Positions 1 to 8,844 are shown, counted from the stretch's first letter. The stretch is DNA of 64,000 nucleotides from Aeromicrobium sp. 9AM (GCF_902506105.1 NZ_LR733304.1:952333-1016332); one strand, 5' to 3'. Notes: a model not told the origin generated them from the sequence alone. Translations and numbers: made by a program.

Positions 1-83
1 GAGTCCACGAGGTGCAGGTAGACGTCGGGCGCGGTCTGGTCGGGATCGGACGGATCGACCCAGCCAGCGGGGTACGTCCGCAT
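1..83 (-). CDS. Phage minor tail protein, N-terminal fragment
   Basis: Only the first 27 codons are present, starting at an ATG at 83 and running off the left edge. The start follows directly after the stop codon of the upstream tail gene, with an AGGAGGTCGG ribosome site inside that gene's end. Its place behind the tape measure and the first tail protein suggests a tail baseplate or fibre component, but the fragment is too short to name. Confidence 0.55.
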   Translation of the reverse strand, partial: MRTYPAGWVDPSDPDQTAPDVYLHLVD

Positions 84-833
84 CTATCCGACCTCCTGCA
101 GGGTGACGGTGTAGTCGCTCAGTGGCGGGCTGCCGGGGCGGTATAGGGAGAGCACGCCGTCGGGGTCGGACACGGACACCCGGCACGGGGTGTTGTGGCC
201 GGGGATCCACTCGTACTGGTCGACGGACGACTCGGTCAGCCGCAGCGCGGTGGTCTTCGCAGCTGACGTGATCGCGAACGTGACCGTGGCGTCGGCGTCA
301 GGGTTGAACGCGACGGACCAGCGCCGGGCACCAGACCCGGTCGGGGCGATGACGGAGACCGGTGTCTCGGCACCGACCGTGAGGGTCCCGATCTCGGCGC
401 CTGACCCGCGGGTCGTCCACCCGGACAGGTGGTACCACTGGCCCGCGCGCACGCGGCGGGTGAACGCGGTCTCCACGCCGAACGTCTGCATTGGCACGCC
501 CAACGCTGTGGCGATCGACGGTTGCCCATTGAGCCGGCCCGCGGTCGTCCTGGGGTCCAGCATGTTCGCCTGGGCGGCCATCCGGTCCAGCAGCCACACC
601 TCGCCGGCGTCGCCGTTCGCTGCGTGAGCGAGCCACGCGATCGCCTGCGGGTCTTTCGCGGCGTACGCCAACGACCAGGTGCGCGGTGCACGACGGGCAC
701 GCTGCACATACCTCGTGCCGCCGAGCGTCACGAACGAGCCTGTCGCGCGGTCGCTAGCCCGGGTGGCCCCACGCTGCACACCGGTCAGCGGGATCCAGAT
801 GTCACCAACGCTGAGCATGAACGCGGCAACCAT
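84..833 (-). CDS. Phage minor tail protein (distal-tail-like)
   Basis: This 249-residue protein follows the tape measure gene, its ATG overlapping the tape measure stop as TGATG. The N-terminal 100 residues look like a tail-component domain (residues about 8-80 hold GDIWIPLTG and a Trp-Ser-Leu-Ala-Tyr stretch). The rest is beta-rich with a carbohydrate-binding-like pattern (GQWYHLSGW). By position it should be the distal tail protein linking tube and baseplate. I recognise the context more than the sequence, so the exact role is inferred. Confidence 0.65.
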   Translation of the reverse strand: MVAAFMLSVGDIWIPLTGVQRGATRASDRATGSFVTLGGTRYVQRARRAPRTWSLAYAAKDPQAIAWLAHAANGDAGEVWLLDRMAAQANMLDPRTTAGRLNGQPSIATALGVPMQTFGVETAFTRRVRAGQWYHLSGWTTRGSGAEIGTLTVGAETPVSVIAPTGSGARRWSVAFNPDADATVTFAITSAAKTTALRLTESSVDQYEWIPGHNTPCRVSVSDPDGVLSLYRPGSPPLSDYTVTLQEVG

Positions 834-3232
834 CAGAGCCTCTTCTCGGCAGCATTGCCAACCTGGACGATCGTCCCTGCCTGGCGGCGGTCGACGTTGA
901 GCTGGATGGGCCGTTCAGCGACGGCGGCCAGGTAGTCGTTCTGCGCGCGCGTCTCCTCGAGCAGCTCGTCGAGCCGGGCCGACAGCTCGTCAGAGTTGCC
1001 CGGGCCTGTGCCGAACGCCTCAGCCATGGCCTGCTTGGACTTCGAGCTGCCGAGCGGGAGTGCCACCTCAGGGCCTGCCTCGCCGAAGACCGCGAGGGTG
1101 GCCTTGTCGGCGTAGCCGCCCTTGGCCAGCATGGGGATGTTCGGCGGGTTGATGTGGACGTCCGGCGCGTGGGGGATGCTGATCTTGAACTCGAGCGCGG
1201 AGTTGATCTTCGAGATTGCCCCGTTGAGCAGCTTCTTCACCGCGCCCCACACGGAGCCAGCGATGCCGCCGATCGCGCCGCCGGCGTTCTTCAGCCCGCC
1301 GACGAACGCGTTGATGATGGAGCGGCCAGCCGAGGCGAACTTGCCGACGAGGCTGAGGAGCCTGCCAGGGATCGAACGTACGGCGTTGACGACCGACTCG
1401 GCACCGTTGCGGATGATGCCGGTCACCCCGCTCCATGCGGCCCGGGCGCCGGACTTCACGGCGTTCCAAGCCGCCGACATTGCGCCCTTGATCTTGTCCA
1501 TGTTGCGGACGATGAACAGGACGGCCAGGCCGATCGGGCCGGTGATGATCGCGAGGATCAGCGGCCAGTGGGACCTCACGAAGTCGATCACCCAGTTCAC
1601 GGCACCCATCACGGCGCCGGAGACCTTGTCCCAGGCGGCCTTGGTGAACGCGGAGATCTGGTCCCAGTACTTGATGACGACGGCGACGATCAGCGCGACG
1701 GCGGCGATCGCCCACCCGATCGGGCCGAGCGCGATGAACCAGGCGGCAGCCATGGCGACGGCGCCGGCCATGGCGGCGGCTGCTGAGGCGACCCACCCGG
1801 CGGCGATCATCAGGAACGCGACGCCGTAGAGGGCGATCGTGCCGGCGACGCCGGCCTTGGAGATCAGCCACGCGGCGGCCTGACGTACGGCGGACGCGGT
1901 CGCGATCGCCGCCGATCGGATCCACTGGGCCGTGATGAGGGTCAGCGACATGACCTGCAGTGCGGCTGATGACGCGGCTTCGACCTTGGAGGTCAGCCAG
2001 GCAGCAACGTTCCGCTTCGCAGCGATCAGCGACTGCACACCCCAGGCGATGATGGCCGGGAGGAGCAACGCGGTGATGACGCCGGCGACGATCGCGATCG
2101 TGGTCTGATTCGACGACAGGAACCCTGTGACGGCGCGGACCGCCTGGCCGACGTCCTCGAAGTTGTCGCCCAGGGTCGCGAGTGCTGGGGCGCCGGTGGA
2201 GTTGATCCACGCCATCCCGTCGCCGAGCTTGTTGAAGACCCGGGTGGCGATCGGTTCGATCTGGACCAGGGCCCGGTTCTTGAACAGCTGCCACTGCTCG
2301 GCGAAGTCGGCGGTGTCCTGCCCGGCCTTGAGGATCGTGTCGCCGTGCTTGAACGTCGACGACGTGAGCGCGTCGACCGAGAGCTTGCCTGACTTCACCG
2401 CGGCGACGAATTGGGCGGCGCCGCGGGTGCCGAAGATCTTCGCCGCCAGCTGCACGGCGTCGGCGTCCTTGCCCTTGGCGATGAAGTCCTCGATGCCGCC
2501 GATGGTGTCGTCGAGGGCTTTGCGGGGCTCCTTGCCCTTCTTGGCGAACTCGACCATGGCGCGGCCGAGGGCCTGGACGGTTTTGTCGCCGTTGATGCCG
2601 GCCTTGTCGAGGTTGCCGAGGAGGTTCGCGGACTCGGACACGCCGAACCCGAACTGGGTCAGCATGGGCGCACCGCGCTGCACTGAGGAGATCAGAGCCG
2701 AGAGCGGGACGCCGGTGGCCTGGGAGACCCGGAACAGCTCGTCGAGGGTCTTGGAGGCGTCCTTGCCCTTGACGTTGAACGCGTTGAACGCTGCAGTGAC
2801 CGTCGCCGGGTCGAGGGATTCGCCGCTGATGCGGCCGTACTCGACGAACTGCTCGGTCAGGCGCTCGAGCAGGGGACCGGTCAGGCCGAGGCGCTGGTGC
2901 AGCGACGCGATGACCGGGGCGATCGCCTCGAACGACGCGGGCACCTCTGTGCCGACGTGCTTGGCCGAGTCGACCAGGCCGTCGAGCTCGGCGCCAGTGG
3001 CGCCGGTCTCGGAGCGGATAGTGTCCGAGACGTCGTCGAAGATCCCGCCGACCTTGTAGAGGGCGACACCGACCCCGATGGCCGCGCCGCCGATCGCCGC
3101 GGTGGCGAGGAGCGCCTTGGCCTTGAACCCCTCGATGCCTCGGACACCGGACGCGATGCCGCGGTCCCACCCGGACCCGTCCATCCGCATGTACCCGACG
3201 AGGGTGCCGAGGTCGAGGGTGTCACCTGACAT
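833..3232 (-). CDS. Phage tail tape measure protein
   Basis: This 799-residue protein sets tail length and spans the tail lumen. The N-terminal half is helical and resembles the TP901-type tape measure domain (residues about 60-330, including TGATGAELDGLVDSAKHVG). The middle, about residues 360-590, has several strongly hydrophobic Ala/Ile/Val/Trp-rich segments typical of tape measures. A Gly/Ala-rich region and the sequence FGEAGPEVALPLG near the C-terminus are also usual in this family. It lies immediately downstream of the frameshifted chaperone gene, the canonical order. Confidence 0.93.
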   Translation of the reverse strand: MSGDTLDLGTLVGYMRMDGSGWDRGIASGVRGIEGFKAKALLATAAIGGAAIGVGVALYKVGGIFDDVSDTIRSETGATGAELDGLVDSAKHVGTEVPASFEAIAPVIASLHQRLGLTGPLLERLTEQFVEYGRISGESLDPATVTAAFNAFNVKGKDASKTLDELFRVSQATGVPLSALISSVQRGAPMLTQFGFGVSESANLLGNLDKAGINGDKTVQALGRAMVEFAKKGKEPRKALDDTIGGIEDFIAKGKDADAVQLAAKIFGTRGAAQFVAAVKSGKLSVDALTSSTFKHGDTILKAGQDTADFAEQWQLFKNRALVQIEPIATRVFNKLGDGMAWINSTGAPALATLGDNFEDVGQAVRAVTGFLSSNQTTIAIVAGVITALLLPAIIAWGVQSLIAAKRNVAAWLTSKVEAASSAALQVMSLTLITAQWIRSAAIATASAVRQAAAWLISKAGVAGTIALYGVAFLMIAAGWVASAAAAMAGAVAMAAAWFIALGPIGWAIAAVALIVAVVIKYWDQISAFTKAAWDKVSGAVMGAVNWVIDFVRSHWPLILAIITGPIGLAVLFIVRNMDKIKGAMSAAWNAVKSGARAAWSGVTGIIRNGAESVVNAVRSIPGRLLSLVGKFASAGRSIINAFVGGLKNAGGAIGGIAGSVWGAVKKLLNGAISKINSALEFKISIPHAPDVHINPPNIPMLAKGGYADKATLAVFGEAGPEVALPLGSSKSKQAMAEAFGTGPGNSDELSARLDELLEETRAQNDYLAAVAERPIQLNVDRRQAGTIVQVGNAAEKRL

Positions 3233-3247
3233 GCGGGGCCCCCTCGG

Positions 3248-3960
3248 TCACTGGCTGGTGGTGTTCTTGGGCTTGGGGGGAAAGAAGTGCCACGCGAGGC
3301 GTGTGGTCGGCAGCAGGGTGCCGTCTGGTGCGACGATCTTGGGCCGGTTGAACAGGCCGCTGATCTTGTCCTGCAACCACACCCACGACCGGGTGGTGAG
3401 GATCTCGGTGGCGTCGACGCCGTACACCTCGAGGAGGTCCTGCTCGACGAGGTGCCAGACCTCGAGGATGTCGAACCAGGCGGGGCCGGCTACGCCTTGG
3501 TCTTGGGCTGGTTCGTCGTACCAGCGGGCGAGGCCGTGCTCGTTTTCTTCACCGAACGGCGCCGATCCTGCGGCTTCTTCTGTGCTTTTGGGGCCTGGCC
3601 GCCGTTGTCCCAGTACTCCTCGGCTGCCTCGATGCCCTGGTGGATCCAGATGACGGCGGTGGTGCCGACGAGCTTGACGACTTCCCAGTTCATGCCGTCG
3701 TCGAACATCTGCTGGTAGACGTCGCCGAGGACCGTCTGGTAGAGGTGCTCCTGCTTGCCGCGGTCCATGGTGATGGTTTCCATGTCCTGCTCGGTGGGCT
3801 CCACGTCGCCGGTGCGTACGCGGATCGCGAGGGACATGACCTCGGTGACCCATGCGCCGGTCTTGCCGTCGACAGGCTGGATCACGTAGGTGTGGTCCTT
3901 GTCGACGGGCAGGGTCAGGGTCGGGTCGAAGTGTTGGTCGAGCTGCTTGAAGCGGGACAT
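3248..3960 (-). CDS. Tail assembly chaperone, -1 frameshift fusion (gpGT-like)
   Basis: The fusion reads 125 codons of the upstream frame, slips back one base at 3586-3592, and continues through 112 codons of the second frame (KSTEEAAGSAPFGEENE onward) to a stop at 3248, giving about 237 residues. The second frame has no good start of its own, and its C-terminal 100 residues are a plausible folded domain (AWFDILEVWHLVEQDLLEVYG). A conserved -1 frameshift at this gene pair is established for tailed phages; that it occurs here is inferred from the heptamer and the frame arrangement. Confidence 0.8.
3490..3960 (-). CDS. Tail assembly chaperone, short form (gpG-like)
   Basis: This 156-residue protein lies between the major tail protein and the tape measure, the position of lambda gpG. 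The folded part (about residues 15-118) has a mix of acidic helices and ends in a Lys/Gln-rich tail. A CCCAAAA heptamer in frame at codons 124-125 is a -1 slippery site. Normal decoding gives this short form; slipping gives the longer gpGT-like product. These chaperones bind the tape measure before tail tube polymerisation. Confidence 0.85.
   Translation of the reverse strand: MSRFKQLDQHFDPTLTLPVDKDHTYVIQPVDGKTGAWVTEVMSLAIRVRTGDVEPTEQDMETITMDRGKQEHLYQTVLGDVYQQMFDDGMNWEVVKLVGTTAVIWIHQGIEAAEEYWDNGGQAPKAQKKPQDRRRSVKKTSTASPAGTTNQPKTKA
3586..3592 (-). other. Programmed -1 ribosomal slippery site (CCCAAAA)
   Basis: On the minus strand the sequence is C CCA AAA in the frame of the short chaperone, matching the X XXY YYZ rule. 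Moving back one base enters the frame that is open down to 3248. The two frames overlap from 3853 to 3490, as expected for a frameshift pair. Confidence 0.8.
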
Positions 3961-4060
3961 GCTGGGTCTCCTGGCTGGATTCCCTGGCTGGGGTTGAGGG
4001 GTGGTGCAGCGTGGGCCGGGGTCCAGCCAGGGATCCCCCGGCCCACGCCGATCAGGCGTC

Positions 4061-4828
4061 TCAGCTGTAGGTGAGCTTCGACGATGCGGAGGTGCCGGAC
4101 GTGCCGCCCGGTGTGGTGACGGTGACGTCGACGATCCCGGCCGCGTGCGCGGGGACCTTGAGCGCGATCTTGGTGGGCGTGATGACTTCCCAGTCCGTGG
4201 CGTTGACGTTGGTGACGTCGACGTGGACCGCGGTGGCGCCGTTGAAGTTGGTGCCCGACACGACGATCAGCAGGCCGCCTGCGGCTGCTGCGGCCGCCGG
4301 CGCGAGACCGGTGACCGTGGGTGCTGCGACACTGGCAGCACCCGGGTGGGTGATGACGTTGCGCTTGCCCTGGCCGTTGAGCTTGAACGACACCATGTCG
4401 AGGGCGTCCATGCCGCCACCGTCGGGGGTCCACTCGACGGACACGAACCCCTGGTAGGCCTCGACCTGCGGGCCGCCGGGGGTGACCTCGTAGTAGCGGA
4501 TCTCGACGGAGTTGTCGGTGCCCATGCCGTCGGACGCGGCGCGGAGGATCTCCTGGCCGGGGTCGTAGGCGGTGGCGTCGGCGCGGCGGACGGACCGCTT
4601 GAGCTTGCCCTCAGCACCCCACCCGAGGGCGGTGACGGTGGACGACTTCCAGCCTTCGGAGTCGAAGTCCGAGGAGTCCTGGGACGTGGGGTCCTTCGAC
4701 GGCTTGAACTCCGTCATGCCGAAGATCCCGACCCAGTCGGGGGCTTCGGTGGTACCGGCGTTCACATCCAGGTACCACTTGCGGTTGAGTGTGTCGGCCC
4801 CGAGGGGCTCTTTGGTGGTGACGGTCAT
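4061..4828 (-). CDS. Phage major tail (tube) protein with C-terminal IPT/Ig-like domain
   Basis: This 255-residue protein is the likely tail tube subunit. Residues 1-165 fit a tube protein (KWYLDVNAGTTEAPDWVGI, then beta-rich sequence). Residues about 170-255 form an IPT/TIG immunoglobulin-like domain (APTVTGLAPAA, IVVSGTNFNGATAV, VTVTTPGGTSG). Ig-like extensions on tube and capsid proteins are common in siphoviruses and decorate the particle surface. The gene overlaps the stop of its upstream neighbour by ATGA. Confidence 0.88.
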   Translation of the reverse strand: MTVTTKEPLGADTLNRKWYLDVNAGTTEAPDWVGIFGMTEFKPSKDPTSQDSSDFDSEGWKSSTVTALGWGAEGKLKRSVRRADATAYDPGQEILRAASDGMGTDNSVEIRYYEVTPGGPQVEAYQGFVSVEWTPDGGGMDALDMVSFKLNGQGKRNVITHPGAASVAAPTVTGLAPAAAAAAGGLLIVVSGTNFNGATAVHVDVTNVNATDWEVITPTKIALKVPAHAAGIVDVTVTTPGGTSGTSASSKLTYS

Positions 4829-5343
4829 GACTGCTCCTCAGGGGCGTCGTTGTTGGGCTGCTGGTCCTGGCTGGGAACTGTGGGCGGTCCGGTCACCTGC
4901 TCGATCGAAGCCGTGGCGTACCTGTCGGCGTTCTCCTGGCCGACCGTGTTGACCAGGTGCTGGATCGCGAGCTGCTCGGCGCCGTCCTCGTCAGCGGCAG
5001 CCATGACGGTCTGGAAGTCCTCTTCGCCGTCAGCTTGGAGAACGACCTTGAAGGGAAGCGCCGACGCGGGGTACTCATCCGGGTAGCCGAATGTGCCGGC
5101 CTTCGCGAGGTGCTCGGCCAACCGTTCACGCTTCTCGGCGACCTTGCCGGTCAGGGGGAGCCCGTTGGCCCGGAGAGCGTCGTCCAGGTCGGCGCCCTTG
5201 AGCTCCTCGGCTGCGGCCTCGGCCTGCTCCTCGATCACTTCGGGAGGGACCACCTCGGTCCAGCCCTTGTTGATCAGGAACGACGCGACGGCACCGGATG
5301 CCTCGCGCTGCTCGTTGTTGTAGGGGTGGCGGTAGAGGCCCAT
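4825..5343 (-). CDS. Phage protein with SAP-like motif, between tail terminator and tail tube
   Basis: The 172-residue product starts at the ATG at 5343, preceded by GAAGGAG at proper distance; an in-frame start six codons earlier lacks this. Residues about 68-105 (DDALRANGLPLTGKVAEKRERLAEHL) match the helix-extension-helix pattern of SAP/HeH domains, which bind nucleic acid or occur in capsid-associated phage proteins. Its function in the virion is unknown. Confidence 0.7.
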   Translation of the reverse strand: MGLYRHPYNNEQREASGAVASFLINKGWTEVVPPEVIEEQAEAAAEELKGADLDDALRANGLPLTGKVAEKRERLAEHLAKAGTFGYPDEYPASALPFKVVLQADGEEDFQTVMAAADEDGAEQLAIQHLVNTVGQENADRYATASIEQVTGPPTVPSQDQQPNNDAPEEQS

Positions 5344-5357
5344 GATGGTGCTCCTTC

Positions 5358-5792
5358 TCAAGGACGGTGCGGCAGGATCCGCGGGTGCTGGACGTAGAAG
5401 TTCTGGATCAGGGAGTTGCGACCGTTGGCGTCACGGCCGCCGGACACGGACGACTGCCAGGTGATCTGGGTGACGTAGACCCCGCCGGTCAGGGTGACGT
5501 TGTGGCGCATGTGCCACCGCTCGTAGATGGCGTCAGCCAGGGCCATGGCGGGGCGGGGGTCCTGGCCGTCGCGGCGGGTGCGGACCTGCACACCCTGAAT
5601 GTCGTCACCGACAGCGGACGCGGTGACGCCGTACGGGGTGAGGGCGATGATGTCGGACGGCTGGTCGGGGAAGAACCCGAGGACGATGCCGACCTCGGCC
5701 GCTTGGTACTTGCCGTTCGAGCGCCAGGTGCCGATGCCATCAGCGACAAGGTCCTGCGCCAGGCCGGTGAGGAGGTCGTCGGTGAATCCCAC
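5358..5792 (-). CDS. Phage tail terminator / minor capsid protein
   Basis: This 144-residue protein has features of the tail terminator family: LVADGIGTW near the N-terminus, QVRTRRDGQDPRPA around residue 70, and a C-terminal beta hairpin ending in FYVQHP. The terminator caps the tail tube and joins it to the head. Its place between the connector genes and the tube gene agrees. Confidence 0.78.
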   Translation of the reverse strand: MGFTDDLLTGLAQDLVADGIGTWRSNGKYQAAEVGIVLGFFPDQPSDIIALTPYGVTASAVGDDIQGVQVRTRRDGQDPRPAMALADAIYERWHMRHNVTLTGGVYVTQITWQSSVSGGRDANGRNSLIQNFYVQHPRILPHRP

Positions 5793-5803
5793 GGTCCGCC
5801 TCC

Positions 5804-6157
5804 TCAGCCTTCGAGTGCTTTGCGGACCTCGCGGCCGATCAGAGCCAGCGAGGTGGCGCGCTCGGAGTTGAGCGCGTTCTCGAGGTACTTCGCCGTTCGG
5901 CCGTCGTCGTGCTGCCAGTCGAGCTCCTCGTGCTGGCGTGCCGCGTACGGGGTGTCGAACGAGACCGCGCCGACCATGCTGTCGGCGTTCTGGGACGCGA
6001 CGACGGACTGCTCGAGGGTGTGGTCCTCGATCGGGGCGTGTGCGGCCGCGACCTGGGCGACGTGCTCGGTGGCGTAGAACAGGCCCTTGAGCTGGCCCTC
6101 GCGGGACGCTTCGGGCAGGTCGGGGAGGCGGAGGGTGTCGCCGAAGGACATGCTCAC
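5804..6157 (-). CDS. Phage neck protein (HK97 gp10-like / minor capsid)
   Basis: The 117-residue protein begins with an ATG that overlaps the upstream connector's stop (4 bases). The middle and C-terminus carry the family's pattern of a Tyr-Ala-Ala-Arg-Gln-His-Glu stretch followed by GRTAKYLENAL, seen in HK97-gp10-like neck proteins. It should act at the head-tail junction. Confidence 0.75.
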   Translation of the reverse strand: MSMSFGDTLRLPDLPEASREGQLKGLFYATEHVAQVAAAHAPIEDHTLEQSVVASQNADSMVGAVSFDTPYAARQHEELDWQHDDGRTAKYLENALNSERATSLALIGREVRKALEG

Positions 6158-6477
6158 TGGCAGAACACCTCCACGTGTTGTGGGGCGCCGAGGCCGCCGT
6201 CGTCGCGGTCCTTCTTGAGGATCACAATCGAGGGGCGGCCGCCGGGCAGGATGACCTTGGTCTTCTCGACGAACTTGGGGGCGTCGGAAAGGAACCCGAT
6301 GACGGTGGACTCGGAGACGACCTCGTCACCGTCGGGGTTGCGGACGATCTTGCGGGCGTCGTCGACGAAGCACGGCACGTCGACGGGGGCCGCGTAGGTG
6401 TCGCCGTACGCGCCGGTGCCTTCCCAGGTCTCCACCGACACGGTGTGGACCAGCAGGTAGCCCGGGATGTCAGCCAT
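6154..6477 (-). CDS. Phage head closure (stopper) protein
   Basis: This 107-residue, beta-rich protein sits between the adaptor and neck genes. It contains VPCFVDDARKIVRNPDGDEV and a basic C-terminal strand set (SIVILKKDRDDGG), as in head-completion proteins of the gp16/HK97 gp7 type. Such proteins seal the portal after DNA packaging. The assignment rests on order and size as much as sequence. Confidence 0.7.
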   Translation of the reverse strand: MADIPGYLLVHTVSVETWEGTGAYGDTYAAPVDVPCFVDDARKIVRNPDGDEVVSESTVIGFLSDAPKFVEKTKVILPGGRPSIVILKKDRDDGGLGAPQHVEVFCQ

Positions 6478-6889
6478 AGGTCAGGACCGTGGCGGGCAGG
6501 AGTCCCGCGATCCGCAGCACTCGTACGGCGTCCGGTGCCACTGAGGCGCCCGATCGGGTGGTCATCGGCGAACTGGCGAGGGTCTTCTTCCCGGACAGCT
6601 TGACGGACCCGATCGCGACGGAGTCCCACTCGGTGGCTGTGCCGGTGCCTGTAGTGTCACCGTTCGCGAGACCCCACTGCACCTGGGCGCAGGTGGCGTC
6701 GCGGATGGCCTCGATCTGGGCTGTCAGGGTGGGCAGCTGGGTGTTGTCGTCGATGGCGTAGACCGCGCCGATCAGTACCTCGTCGATGACCTCGGATGCG
6801 CGCGCGAACAGCGCGTCACTGACGTCGACGGTTTGGTCGTCGAGCCAGTTCCTGTAGTCAGCGAGCGTGGCGTAGACCGGCGCGGTCAT
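6470..6889 (-). CDS. Phage head-tail adaptor protein
   Basis: This 139-residue protein has an alpha-helical N-terminal two thirds (YATLADYRNWLDDQ, ALFARASEVIDEVLIGAVY, IEAIRDATCAQVQWGLA) of the kind found in gp6/gp15-like adaptors that bind the portal. It overlaps the downstream stopper gene by 8 bases. Confidence 0.72.
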   Translation of the reverse strand: MTAPVYATLADYRNWLDDQTVDVSDALFARASEVIDEVLIGAVYAIDDNTQLPTLTAQIEAIRDATCAQVQWGLANGDTTGTGTATEWDSVAIGSVKLSGKKTLASSPMTTRSGASVAPDAVRVLRIAGLLPATVLTYG

Positions 6890-6892
6890 GGG

Positions 6893-7387
6893 TCAGGCCT
6901 GCTCGGTCGGCTCGCCGGTGAGCTTCTCGTCGACCGTGAGGATCTCGGCGCCGAGGTACTCCTCGGCCGACCCGAACGCCTCACGCACCTGGTCGACGTC
7001 GCGACCGATGTAGTCGACCTTGACCTCGTCGCCGGCGGCGTCCTTGTACGTCACGACGTACGTGTGGTCGAGGGCGTCCTGCTGCTCCTGCTCGGCCTTG
7101 GCCTTGCGGGCTGCCTCGATCGCATCGACACGCGTCTGCTTGGACGCCTTGTGACCCTTGAGGTCGATCTCCTCGACCGCGGCGAGCTCGTCGAGCTGCG
7201 CGATCGTGAGCTCGTCCAGGCCGGCGGGCTTGCCGTCGTCGGTGATCGGCTCGACCGTGTAGCCCTGCGCGATGCAGTAGTCGATGATCGCCTGGTTGTC
7301 GGTCTCGGCGATGCTGTTCTCGAACTGGAGGCCGCCGACGCCGGTGCCGTTGAGGCCGGCGACGGGGGCTGTGATGCGTACGCTCAT
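6893..7387 (-). CDS. Phage structural-region protein with SAP/HeH-like helix pair
   Basis: This 164-residue protein has a strong GGAGGAGAG site before its ATG. Residues about 57-92 (DELTIAQLDELAAVEEIDLKG and following) resemble the Rho-N/HeH fold seen in head proteins of other phages. A charged helix and a beta segment with YVVTYKDAAGDEVKVDYIG follow. It lies directly after the capsid and decoration genes, so it may be a head component; the function is not known. Confidence 0.65.
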   Translation of the reverse strand: MSVRITAPVAGLNGTGVGGLQFENSIAETDNQAIIDYCIAQGYTVEPITDDGKPAGLDELTIAQLDELAAVEEIDLKGHKASKQTRVDAIEAARKAKAEQEQQDALDHTYVVTYKDAAGDEVKVDYIGRDVDQVREAFGSAEEYLGAEILTVDEKLTGEPTEQA

Positions 7388-7453
7388 GCTGCTCTCCTCC
7401 TGGAGGAATGTCGTGGTGCCGCCCGACCCTGTGAGGGGCCGGGCGGCAGGGTC

Positions 7454-7900
7454 CTACGAGACCGTCACCACGCAGGTGTCGGTCTTGCCCTTGTAGGTGC
7501 CGGTGATCGTCGCCGACCCCGTGGCCACCGCGGTGATGAGACCCGAGGCACTGACGGTCGCCTTCGTGGCGTCCGACGTGGTCCAGGCCGTCAGGGCGGT
7601 GACGACCTTGGTGGTCGAACCGTCCTTCAGCGTGGCCGTGGCCACCAGCTGCTGCGTCGCCGCGGCCGCCTTCGTGGTGGTCGCAGGCGTGACGTCGAGA
7701 GACTGAGCGATCGTGTTCCCCTGGAACTTGATCATGTCAGCGTTCTCGGCCGCCTCCTGCGTGTCCTCGACCGATGACACCACGCCCGGGGTGACCGGGT
7801 GGATGCCCTGGTTGCCGTGGATCCCCGGGGAGATCCCGGCCACCGGCGGCAGGAAGTCCCCTGCCACCGGGTCGACCGCTGCGTCACGCAGCGTGGTCAC
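7454..7900 (-). CDS. Capsid decoration-like protein with BIG2 Ig-like domain
   Basis: This 148-residue protein overlaps the end of the major capsid gene by 4 bases (ATGA). Residues about 68-148 are a bacterial Ig-like group 2 domain: VTPATTTKAAAATQQLVA, then WTTSDATKATVSASGLITA, VATGSATITGTY. The N-terminal 60 residues have a Pro/Gly-rich segment. A gene of this size immediately after the capsid gene is usually a decoration or cement protein. Confidence 0.75.
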   Translation of the reverse strand: MTTLRDAAVDPVAGDFLPPVAGISPGIHGNQGIHPVTPGVVSSVEDTQEAAENADMIKFQGNTIAQSLDVTPATTTKAAAATQQLVATATLKDGSTTKVVTALTAWTTSDATKATVSASGLITAVATGSATITGTYKGKTDTCVVTVS

Positions 7901-8844
7901 GGGACGACCTGGATTGCGGTGTCCACCGCCGCGGCCTTCGTCGCCTTGAGAGCGACACCGACCGGCCCGAGCTCGACCTCACCGGTCTTCACCGCGCCGG
8001 CCGACGTGAAGTCCGGCAGGTAGGCCGAGACGACACTGCCGCCGACGGTCGAGACACCGTGGAAGGCGTCCAGGCCGAAGCGGACCGCGTAGAGCGCGGA
8101 CTTCTTGGCCGTGATCGGCACGACGTCGGACGCCGACCCGGCCTTGAACCCGGCGTCGACGAGCACGGCGCCGTTGTACTCCACGATCGTGGTGTCACGG
8201 GGACCCACACGCGTGGTGTACATGTTGGCGAAGCGCATCGCAGCCTTGATCAACTGGATGACCTTCTTGTTGGAGATCAGCGCACCCGCCTCGCCGTCGA
8301 GCTGCGCGAGCAGGTCGTCGACCGTGGTCAGGACGAAGAACGCCTTGGCCTGGTCCATCGTGCCGGACCAGTCGTACGTCGTCGTGTCCTCGGTGGACGA
8401 ACCGGTGAGGGCCTTCTTCAGCCCGTCGAACGAGTCGGCGTTGACCGCGGAGTCACCGTTGATCACGGCGTCACCGAACAGGGCCTTGGCGGCCTTGATC
8501 TTCTGCGAGGACTGCAGCGCCACCTCGGCGGAGGCGGCGGGCCCGATCTTCGCGAGGACGCGGTCGATCTGGTACGCGCCACCGAGGACCTTGAGGTCCG
8601 TGGTGAACTGCTGCGTGGTGACCTCGGTGGGTGAGTACTCCGAGTTGACGGCGCGGAACTCGGCCGTCGGGGCGGTGACGAGTCGGCGGTAGCCGTACGT
8701 CAGGGTCCCGCCGCCGCCGGCGGGGTTGACCGCGTCGTCGAAGGTGATCAGGTCGAGGATCGGGTTGGTCCGGAACTCGTCGATCACCGCCGCGTCGTAG
8801 TCGGTCTGGGCGTTCTGCATCGCCTGGGCGAGTGTGACTGGCAT
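7897..8844 (-). CDS. Phage major capsid protein (HK97 fold)
   Basis: The 315-residue product is the expected size for a capsid subunit without a fused protease. Recognisable points are the N-terminal MPVTLAQAMQNAQTDYDAAVIDEF, a central LKVLGGAYQIDRVLA, VDDLLAQL with NKKVIQLIKAA, and the C-terminal ADVV-type strand region with VRFGLDAFHGVS. It follows the scaffold gene and precedes the decoration gene, the usual order. Confidence 0.92.
   Translation of the reverse strand: MPVTLAQAMQNAQTDYDAAVIDEFRTNPILDLITFDDAVNPAGGGGTLTYGYRRLVTAPTAEFRAVNSEYSPTEVTTQQFTTDLKVLGGAYQIDRVLAKIGPAASAEVALQSSQKIKAAKALFGDAVINGDSAVNADSFDGLKKALTGSSTEDTTTYDWSGTMDQAKAFFVLTTVDDLLAQLDGEAGALISNKKVIQLIKAAMRFANMYTTRVGPRDTTIVEYNGAVLVDAGFKAGSASDVVPITAKKSALYAVRFGLDAFHGVSTVGGSVVSAYLPDFTSAGAVKTGEVELGPVGVALKATKAAAVDTAIQVVP

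Noticed and set aside
1068..3170. A 700-codon open frame within the tape measure gene
   Set aside because: Out of frame with the tape measure protein and very Arg-rich; a composition artefact.
4825..5361. Longer start for the SAP-motif phage protein at 5361
   Set aside because: The ATG at 5343 has a good ribosome site, and the extra six residues add nothing recognisable.
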